NCBI GenBank assembly: GCA_036524155.1
Contig: DATDCV010000164.1
Location: forward strand, 1-14,240
Length of the DNA: 14,240 bases
Direction: 5' to 3'
From: DATDCV01 sp036524155
Lineage (GTDB): Bacteria; Verrucomicrobiota; Verrucomicrobiia; Limisphaerales; UBA8199
The notes beneath the pieces are model-generated. The model was not told where the DNA came from. It was given only the letters and a program-made list of their open reading frames with translations, and did no database searches. The position numbers and the translations under genes are program-made. Positions 7,101 to 12,248 of this stretch are shown piece after piece; the first letter of the stretch is position 1, and every line of letters starts with the position of its first letter.

Positions 7101-7112
7101 ACACTAAAGTGT
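7101..7112. promoter_or_regulatory. Dyad ACACTAAAGTGT upstream of the receiver gene
   Basis: ACACT and AGTGT are inverted repeats around AA, extended on both sides by TA/AA with one mismatch. It could be a small operator or part of a promoter. The sequence from ACTAAAGTG to ATATG matches 11 of 16 positions with ACTAAGGTACTATAGG at 4814-4829, which also follows a CCCCGGGGTA block. Confidence 0.3.
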
Positions 7113-7197
7113 AATATGAAACGGGCTCTGCCTCGGTTAGTCTGATCTTACATAATGCAGCAGTTGTGCTGTTGGCGTACGCGAAAAGTCTCCGCAA

Positions 7198-7605
7198 ATG
7201 ACTGAGACCCAAACATCTCAACCGGCCGGATGCCCGCCCCCACGGATCGCCGTGGTCGACGACGATGTGTCGTTCGTCCGCTCCGTCGGGCGCCTCCTCC
7301 GCTCGGCGGGTTACCCCGTCGAGACCTTTGCTTCCGGCGACGATTTTCTCGCCGCGCTGCCCGCCGCCGCACCCGAGTGCCTGGTCGTGGACGTTCATAT
7401 GCCGCAAATGGACGGCCTCGAGCTGCACGACAAATTGCTGGCTCAGGGCATCGCCTTCCCGATCGTGTTCATGACCGCCCAGGAAACGCCCCAAATCCTC
7501 CACCATGTCCAGGAAGCGCACAGCGAACTGCTCCTGAAGCCGTTTGATAGGCAGGCACTCGTGCACGCCATCGCCAGGGCGGTCCCCCCTTCCCTCCACC
7601 ATTAA
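7198..7605 (+). CDS. Stand-alone response regulator receiver protein (CheY/FixJ-like)
   Basis: A 135-residue protein that is only a REC domain. The acidic pocket is VVDDD (Asp21-23), the phosphoacceptor is Asp65 in CLVVDVHMPQMDG, the conserved Thr is 93 (VFMTAQE) and the conserved Lys is 114 (LLKPF). The opening IAVVDDDVSFVRSVGRLLRS and the ETFASGDDFLA stretch are typical of the FixJ/TodT receiver group, but no DNA-binding domain follows; the protein stops after the last helix. It may act as a phosphate relay or through protein contacts. A kinase partner is not adjacent; the GAF-GAF kinase at 1096-2841 is the only one in the window, 4.4 kb away on the other strand. The 15 residues before the domain are proline/glutamine-rich. 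No strong ribosome site precedes the ATG. Confidence 0.93.
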   Translation: MTETQTSQPAGCPPPRIAVVDDDVSFVRSVGRLLRSAGYPVETFASGDDFLAALPAAAPECLVVDVHMPQMDGLELHDKLLAQGIAFPIVFMTAQETPQILHHVQEAHSELLLKPFDRQALVHAIARAVPPSLHH

Positions 7606-7612
7606 GATGGTG

Positions 7613-7744
7613 TTACGGCACGAGCTGCACCTTGAAGAAAAGCTGCCTCCAGTTATCAACATCCCAGCACTGCGGATAGCTCATCGTGGGGGCAGTAGCG
7701 GTGAACGGCGCCCCCTGGTTGGTCCAGTTGTTCGGGTTGTCTGT
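7613..7744 (-). pseudogene. Orphan C-terminal tail of a secreted protein (43 codons, no start)
   Basis: Directly after the TGA at 7745-7747, and in the same frame, 43 codons stay open to TAA at 7613. The peptide includes NPNNWTNQGAPFTATAPT and ends WRQLFFKVQLVP. This is the end of the same type of C-terminal module that closes the secreted protein at 5438-6265 (FRMRLVP). There is no start codon context and only the last strand or two of the module remain. I read it as the 3' remnant of a lost secreted-protein gene; extension of the upstream gene by stop-codon readthrough is possible but less likely, since that gene encodes an unrelated membrane protein. Confidence 0.6.
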
Positions 7745-8125
7745 TCATTTCGGAAGAGTGGCCGTGGATCGATTCAGGAAGTCCACCAGCGGTATGTAAA
7801 TCGCCACTAACGTCGGCAGCAGCACCACAACCAGCGCAGACATCGTCGTCGCCAGAAATCCTATCCAGGACGCCGGGCGCTCTGCCTTGCGCACCCACAC
7901 ATAAAGGCAGTAACCCAGCGCCAGAACAACAAGCGCCGCCAGCAGCACCGGTCCTGCGCCCATGCAAAGACGGGTGAAGGCTGGCAGGACGGCTTGCCCC
8001 GGCGACACTGAAGGCAATCTCGCGGTCGCCGGCTGAACCATCAAAGGCAGCTTCGAAATCAACGACAGAAACCAACACGCCCCGCCGAACACTACGAAAA
8101 CGACTGCATGCATCATCTTGTTCAT
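7745..8125 (-). CDS. Small three-helix membrane protein, function unknown
   Basis: A 126-residue protein with three predicted membrane segments: about 5-24 (MHAVVFVVFGGACWFLSLIS), 57-77 (GPVLLAALVVLALGYCLYVWV) and 87-112 (WIGFLATTMSALVVVLLPTL and on). The loop between the first two is proline-containing (LPLMVQPATARLPSVSPGQ). No enzyme motif is seen. The layout of paired helices faintly recalls small proteins associated with GspF-like secretion subunits, but the resemblance is too weak for a call. The ATG at 8125 is chosen for its N-terminus (MNKMMHAV) and a purine-rich AAAGGCAAAG upstream; an in-frame alternative at 8197 adds an implausible charged extension. It lies 74 bp after the damaged gene at 8200-8474. 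Confidence 0.65.
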   Translation of the reverse strand: MNKMMHAVVFVVFGGACWFLSLISKLPLMVQPATARLPSVSPGQAVLPAFTRLCMGAGPVLLAALVVLALGYCLYVWVRKAERPASWIGFLATTMSALVVVLLPTLVAIYIPLVDFLNRSTATLPK

Positions 8126-8199
8126 ATTCTTTGCCTTTTGCTTTGACCGCTCCGCAGCCCGATTCTCACGGGCGATCCACTGAGTCCCCGGCGGCACGG

Positions 8200-8474
8200 T
8201 CAGTTTTGTTTCGGTAAGAGGACCTCCAACTTCCGCTCCATAGCATCCAATCTGCCCTGTTGGTTCGATAAATGGCGCGATACTTCAACAACTCTCCTGC
8301 AAGGTTCTTGGCCATTTGGTCATACGGAGGCTGCTGGGGGTCTTTATACGCGATCTCGGCCAAGGCAAAACAGAACTTCTCCATTTGGCGAGTGCCACCC
8401 GCAATATCACCTGCCCAAAGAGATCGGTGAAGCTTCACGGGGCCTTGATTCCAAATCCGGGGGGCGCAAACTAT
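8200..8474 (-). pseudogene. Short gene with lost start codon and a frameshift
   Basis: A good ribosome site AAAGGAG (8487-8481) is followed after six bases by ATA at 8474, where an ATG would be expected. The frame then reads through KLHRSLWAGDIAGG and MEKFCFALAEIAYKDP to GELLK at about 8283. Beyond that the frame becomes arginine/tryptophan-rich and unprotein-like, while the -1 frame continues with a convincing amphipathic helix, VSRHLSNQQGRLDAMERKLE then VLLPKQN and TGA at 8200. Inserting one G (AAG-GTA for AAGTA) restores a product of about 91 residues with a coiled-coil end. A downstream GTG at 8438 could still start a shortened protein. I do not recognise the family. A sequencing error could explain the frameshift but not the ATA. 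Confidence 0.6.
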
Positions 8475-8741
8475 GTCGCGCTCCTTTCGCTTTCCAGTAC
8501 CGACTGCACCTACATCTTGTGCATCACCCTGCCGCGGTGCACTTTGGTGGTTTGTTCGCCTGCGCGCAACTCGGCGGCGATCGGTTTGGCGATGGGGTCA
8601 CGTAGAAAAGTCTGCCTTTCCCGTTGACGAACCGGGGTGCTCCGCCCGGATCTCGAACCGTGCCGCGCAAGCTTCGACTGCGGTTCACCTGCGCAGCGCC
8701 AGTACATGCGGGCGCGCAAAAAGCAATTTCCGATCAGTGCT
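8475..8741. other. Gap downstream of the DUF6345 gene; no intact gene
   Basis: About 270 bp between the stop of the DUF6345 gene and the damaged short gene. On the minus strand one frame (ending at 8510) reads REROTF-like, basic peptides such as RDPIAKPIAAELRAG, and another reads GGAPRFVNGKGRLFYVTPSP; neither has a start with a ribosome site, and both are broken. Either could be a decayed coding remnant or a dispersed repeat. The AAAGGAG ribosome site of the damaged gene is at 8481-8487. Confidence 0.35.
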
Positions 8742-10880
8742 TTAATTGAGGTACCACCAACCCCGGATTTGCGAAGCCCGGATGGTCGGGCCCACCGCCC
8801 CTTTGCCCCAATAATAGTCGCCGTAGTCCCAGACTCCGCCCGGGCCAATGGGCCCCAACGCGGCCGGGGTGCCGGTTCCATGCGAATTGGCGGCGCTGAA
8901 CCACGCGTTGACGATGGAATTCGGTGGAAAGAGAAAGAAGCCGAGCATGTTAAAAGCAAAGCTGCCTGGGAAGCCGGTTTCGGCCCCGGCGCTGGTGCTG
9001 AATCCCAACAGGATGTGAAGCCCGTCGAAGTTAGGTCCCCAGCGGTCCCAAACCTCGCCGGCCGGATCAGAGAACTGCAACACACTGCAGGATAGGAAGC
9101 CCATCCATTCCTGGTCCCGGCTGCCCCAGGCCTTTGGAGCATCCGGGTAATAGAGGTTGTCAGTGCCGGTGAAGGTGATGACCTCTGGGTTGCCATGGCC
9201 GATATAAAGCACGATGTCTGCGTTGTCCACTTCGTAATCATCTATCCCGTTCGGTTCTTCAATAAAGTCCCACCTCCAAGCCATATTGCCCGTCCACAAA
9301 AAACGCTGCACGCCACCGCCAAACGCAGTCATCGCGGACGTCCAGCTTACCCGGTCGTTGACGCCCAGCCCGGGGTCATACGGGCTTTCGGTGCCCCAGT
9401 CCACCACCCCCGCAATTTTAGGACTTGCCTGCCCTCTGGGGCCGACGCCAGACATTTGGAGCATCGGTTGGACCTGCAAGGTTTGGCTGGCCTCCGCCTG
9501 CACTCCGTTGGCGTCGGTAACTGTGACCATTACCATTTCCGCGATGGTCTGGCGGCTGTAGAGCAAGCGGAAGAACATCGGTTGCGCGACATCCAGTGCG
9601 ATGAGCACACTTCTCATCCCATTGTCCGTTTGCACTGGATTCGTCATCGGCATCCAGTTGGGTCTCTCCAGACCAGGGGTGGATTCGAGCATGAACGCGC
9701 CTGTTGGATCCATCCAGGAGATCATGATTTCTCGTAGTGAAACCCGGGAGATTCGCAGGGTTGGAGGCTCAGTGCGCACGACCGCCGTATAGCTGATTTC
9801 GCTGCCAGTATTGGACGATATGCTCGGAGAAGATCCGCTCCACAAATAAGTGTAAGGCCGCATACCCCCGGTCACCCGAACACTCGCCACGACCTGTGTA
9901 CCTCCCACGACGTTCGCCGAGAGAGTCGCCGAGGGAACATGGGCCGGATCGTCGGTGGCGGGGATCAACGGCGTTGTCAGATTGAGCATGGTTGGCCTCT
10001 GAGTAGCCGGGTTGGTCACTGTGGCTGTCCCCGTCCAGGCGTAATAAGGGATTAAGTTGGAAACCGTACCCAATGAAAGAGGAGGAGCATAATAGACCAG
10101 TTGCGGTGTCAACTGGGCGTTAAAGCCAGGAAATAAGCGGGCGACACGGTTGCTGGCAGTGCTGGGAGAAATAATGGCCACCATCTGCCCCTCCGAGTAG
10201 CGGCGCGTGGCGTAGTGCAGGCGGGTTACCGCGCCGGTGCTTCCATAGGTCACCTGGACCTGCGCGCCCGGCCCGATGATCGGGTAGCCAGGCGCCACGG
10301 TACCTGGAGTAGAAAAGTGATACTTCACGGACGTATCCAGAAACACGCCATTCGAGATCACCACATCCGCCTGGTTGCTCCAGTAGGCGGAGAGCATGCT
10401 GTGGGCGATTGAGGGCATGCCAAACTGCGGGAGCAGGTTCGACGAATCGAAAGCGCGGGTGACCATGCTCAAGGCTGCATTCGAGCCGACTACCTGCATC
10501 CGGCCCAGCGTATCGAACTCAATCTTCTCAAACCGAAGGGGGATATTCGGATAATCATTCTTCGTCCCGGCAGTCAAGTTGCTGATAATGGTAGGGTCGG
10601 TAACCTGCACCGCAGGCACCGCCATGAAATTCGAACCGTCGAGGAAGAAGGCCTCCCCATTGCTGAGCGAAAGCGCCCCGGAGGGAATGCTTAGGTTTCT
10701 GGCCAGGCTTTCCGCCTGCGCCGCGGTGGCGCCCGATTGAATCACTTGATAAACGGGCAGGCTGAGCTGTGCCCACACCGCTGGGATGCCACCCGGCAGG
10801 GCTATCGCGGAGATTACTGCAGTGGCGATCATTCTATTCCGCAGCCACCGCAACATGGACTGACATCGTTGGGTCTTCAT
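8742..10880 (-). CDS. Secreted DUF6345-type protein with nested Ig/PKD-like and LxW modules
   Basis: A 712-residue exported protein. Signal peptide 1-37 (basic start, hydrophobic core, cleavage after AVWA). Residues about 40-315 form an unassigned N-terminal region ending near RRYSEGQMVAIISPSTASN and IPYYAWTGTATV. An Ig/PKD-like domain runs 318-368 (GGMRPYTYLWSGSS) and resumes at 446-470 (EMVMVTVTDANGVQAEASQT); between them (about 370-445) sits a module of the LxW...FFRLL type. The C-terminal region (about 485-712) resembles DUF6345: DIVLYIGHGNPEV with His562, WGSRDQEWMGFLSCSVL with Cys598, WDRWGPNFDGLHILLGFST, and VNAWFSAA. The GHG and SC pair resembles the His/Cys dyad of clan CD peptidases, but activity is inference. 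ATG 10880 is fixed by AAAGG (10889-10893) eight bases upstream; an in-frame start at 10940 adds 20 residues without support. Confidence 0.85.
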   Translation of the reverse strand: MKTQRCQSMLRWLRNRMIATAVISAIALPGGIPAVWAQLSLPVYQVIQSGATAAQAESLARNLSIPSGALSLSNGEAFFLDGSNFMAVPAVQVTDPTIISNLTAGTKNDYPNIPLRFEKIEFDTLGRMQVVGSNAALSMVTRAFDSSNLLPQFGMPSIAHSMLSAYWSNQADVVISNGVFLDTSVKYHFSTPGTVAPGYPIIGPGAQVQVTYGSTGAVTRLHYATRRYSEGQMVAIISPSTASNRVARLFPGFNAQLTPQLVYYAPPLSLGTVSNLIPYYAWTGTATVTNPATQRPTMLNLTTPLIPATDDPAHVPSATLSANVVGGTQVVASVRVTGGMRPYTYLWSGSSPSISSNTGSEISYTAVVRTEPPTLRISRVSLREIMISWMDPTGAFMLESTPGLERPNWMPMTNPVQTDNGMRSVLIALDVAQPMFFRLLYSRQTIAEMVMVTVTDANGVQAEASQTLQVQPMLQMSGVGPRGQASPKIAGVVDWGTESPYDPGLGVNDRVSWTSAMTAFGGGVQRFLWTGNMAWRWDFIEEPNGIDDYEVDNADIVLYIGHGNPEVITFTGTDNLYYPDAPKAWGSRDQEWMGFLSCSVLQFSDPAGEVWDRWGPNFDGLHILLGFSTSAGAETGFPGSFAFNMLGFFLFPPNSIVNAWFSAANSHGTGTPAALGPIGPGGVWDYGDYYWGKGAVGPTIRASQIRGWWYLN

Positions 10881-10888
10881 TGCACACA

Positions 10889-10893
10889 CCTTT
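10889..10893 (-). promoter_or_regulatory. Ribosome binding site of the DUF6345 gene
   Basis: AAAGG on the minus strand, eight bases before the ATG at 10880. It decides the start: the in-frame upstream alternative at 10940 has no such site, and the chosen start puts the signal peptide at the N-terminus. Confidence 0.7.
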
Positions 10894-11084
10894 CTCTGGC
10901 GAAGGTTCATGCCCCTAAGCCGGCTCGGCTCCAAGAACAATGCAACACCGTGGTCAAGATAGTTGGGTTCTTATCGGAGTTTACCACATGATCGTTGCGG
11001 CGCTAGCGCCCAGGTCTCGGTCAAGCCCAATCGTCCCTGTAAAAACCCAGGTCAGGGCTCGCACGTAACTGATCCACCGCGAGG
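10894..11084. other. Gap upstream of the DUF6345 gene with a 12-bp palindrome
   Basis: Presumed promoter region of the DUF6345 gene. It contains the perfect palindrome GGCGCTAGCGCC at 10999-11010, 119 bp before the start codon, and a minus-strand TTGACC (10957-10952) without a good -10 partner. The palindrome could be an operator or the stem of a terminator for the decayed gene upstream; the sequence does not decide. Confidence 0.35.
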
Positions 11085-11276
11085 TTACTGTCGAAAGGGC
11101 CGGTTCCCAGCCTTCCGGCGAAATGCCTCCCAATCGGCTGAGCGAGCCCAGACCTCGATCATCATGTCAGTCGCCCAAACGACCATTCCCTCTCTCGCGC
11201 CGGTATCACAGACGATGGAGCCGCGAGGATCGACGACGCGACTGCGGCCAAGCGTCGGGACGTGCCCGGTAAGGAC
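11085..11276 (-). pseudogene. 3' remnant of a nitrilase-superfamily (carbon-nitrogen hydrolase) gene
   Basis: A 63-codon frame that opens directly after a TGA and ends at TAA (11085-11087). From about residue 9 it reads LGRSRVVDPRGSIVCDTGAR then EGMVV, which fits the late part of nitrilase-superfamily enzymes (G-x-S-x-I-V-D-P-x-G-x-V-x-x-x-x-x-x-E-G). It continues IEVWARSADWEAFRRK and RP near the end, like the tail of the amide hydrolases in this superfamily. The Glu-Lys-Cys catalytic part is absent. Its upstream neighbour in another frame is a secreted-protein fragment, so this is a broken and rearranged gene. The identification rests on a short stretch seen by eye. Confidence 0.5.
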
Positions 11277-11499
11277 TCACGGCCGTTGTCACCGTCTGCC
11301 AGATGCCAGTTGGAGTGAGTGCTTTCTGCAGCTTTCCGTCCGCAGCGTCCCAGCTGAGGCGCAGGCGTCCCTGGTCCAGAACAGCGTGAACGGTTTCATT
11401 GCTCACTGTCTGTGCCCTCGCCTGCTGGGCTGGCGCCGCGGCGATGAGGCACAGAGCGATAGACAGCGGGACGAGCTTGGAGGATACGGCTTTAATAAT
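11206..11499 (-). pseudogene. 5' fragment of a secreted protein with LxW module, truncated
   Basis: The frame encodes a good signal peptide (KAVSSKLVPLSIALCLIAAA, cleavage probably after ARA), then the start of the C-terminal module common to exported proteins here: GRLRLSWDAADGKLQKAL and GIWQTVTTAVSPY. After SPY the expected end of the module (a final FFRV-type strand) is missing and the frame becomes arginine/serine-rich until its stop at 11206. No ATG or GTG stands at the right place; AAAGGAAG precedes ATT-ATT at 11499-11494, so the start codon may have been lost, or the rare ATT is used. An in-frame TTG at 11571 gives an implausible extension. Together with the missing 3' end this indicates a pseudogene. 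Confidence 0.6.
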
Positions 11500-11594
11500 T
11501 GAGCGGCCGCTTCCTTTGGTGTTCTTGTTTGGCCGCCCGGCGGGCCGGTGCGCCTTTCGCGGGTGGAGCAACCGGCCTCCACTTGGCCTTTGGT

Positions 11595-12047
11595 TTAGTA
11601 GGAAATGATCCCCTCGGCCTTTTGCGACCAGCTTTCGACCAGGGTATTCGATTCAGGATCGTAGGTGATGACATGATCCGATTCCGACGCTGTATTCTGC
11701 CCGCCGGTGGCGTTTTCGAACCTTCCCGTGCCGCCAGTGAATTCGAGGAACCATGAACTGCCCGGGATGACCCAGAAAAGCTGGTCGCCATTCGCGGCGG
11801 TTGAGACCCCGCGCATCCGGCCGTCCTCACCGACAACGGCCGATGACGTGTAGCTCGTGAATGCGCCAAGGTGCGTGCCTTCCCCCGCTCCCTGGAATTC
11901 CCAAGTGCCGTCGTTCAGATGCAGAGTGAACCTGACGTTACCCTGGGCCTTGTGCGGGCGCGGGACCGGGTTCTTGGCGCTGCCCAGTGTCGCCACAGCA
12001 AGGACGCAAACCGCGCAGGCCACTACTGTCTTCATTGAGTTTTTCAT
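11595..12047 (-). CDS. Small secreted protein, probable beta-barrel, function unknown
   Basis: A 150-residue protein with a signal peptide (about 1-24, KTVVACAVCVLAVATLGSA). The mature part is rich in Gly, Thr and aromatic residues in alternating strands: GTWEFQGAGEGTHLGAFTSY (47-66), STAANGDQLFWVIPG, and FTGGTGRFENATGGQNTA (103-120). The pair 'G-E-x-T-H-L-G-x-F-T' and 'G-G-T-G-R-F-x-x-A-T-G' recurs in small exported bacterial proteins whose sequence suggests an eight-stranded barrel of the allene-oxide-cyclase/dirigent kind; this fold call is inference. The ATG at 12047 has AAAAGG (12054-12059) six bases upstream, so it is preferred over the in-frame Met5. It lies 201 bp downstream of the WD40 gene and just upstream of the truncated secreted-protein fragment. 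Confidence 0.75.
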   Translation of the reverse strand: MKNSMKTVVACAVCVLAVATLGSAKNPVPRPHKAQGNVRFTLHLNDGTWEFQGAGEGTHLGAFTSYTSSAVVGEDGRMRGVSTAANGDQLFWVIPGSSWFLEFTGGTGRFENATGGQNTASESDHVITYDPESNTLVESWSQKAEGIISY

Positions 12048-12248
12048 ATGGAACCTTTTGTCTTTGTTGTTTCTTCTTTACCGCCACCCGTTTTGAGTGG
12101 CGAAATCTCTCGACAACAGGCAACACTCCGTGCATTGGGGCCGGCCGCCCCTCTTCAAGTGGGTGAATACGCTCAGCGCAGCCGGCAAAGGCGGAACGCC
12201 TCAGCCGGAAATCCGAATTCTAATCCTCACAGGTTGCGCACATGGAAT
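12048..12248. other. Gap between WD40 gene and secreted barrel gene
   Basis: A 201-bp minus-strand upstream region of the barrel gene. It contains AAAAGG (12054-12059), the ribosome site of that gene, and a small inverted repeat CGCCAC...GTGGCG with a nine-base loop around 12082-12102. No clear promoter hexamers and no gene are seen. Confidence 0.4.

Larger units (their letters stand above)
7000..7197. promoter_or_regulatory. Gap before the receiver gene, with two inverted repeats
   Basis: A 198-bp region between the pseudopilin gene and the stand-alone receiver gene. It contains a hairpin at 7055-7079, the palindrome CCCCGGGG at 7082-7089 and the short dyad ACACTAAAGTGT at 7101-7112, 85 bp before the receiver ATG. 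Promoter elements for the receiver gene are expected downstream of the hairpin but no clear -35/-10 pair is seen. Confidence 0.4.

Noticed and set aside
6808..7662. 284-codon minus-strand frame opposite the receiver gene
   Set aside because: The plus strand encodes an unmistakable REC domain and the pseudopilin end; the minus-strand frame has no consistent motif or start.
8640..8670. T-arm-like GGTTCGAGATCC on the minus strand, possible tRNA
   Set aside because: The stem around the TTCGAGA loop does not pair and no acceptor or anticodon arm can be built around it.
8510..9241. 243-codon minus-strand frame overlapping the DUF6345 gene end
   Set aside because: Most of it is a shadow of the DUF6345 frame. 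Only the part below 8741 is outside that gene, and it has no start or recognisable pattern; it is mentioned under the gap entry.
10963..11502. 179-codon plus-strand frame
   Set aside because: Antisense to the two gene fragments; Ser/Arg-rich with no motif, whereas the minus-strand frames show a signal peptide, an LxW module and a nitrilase-like end.
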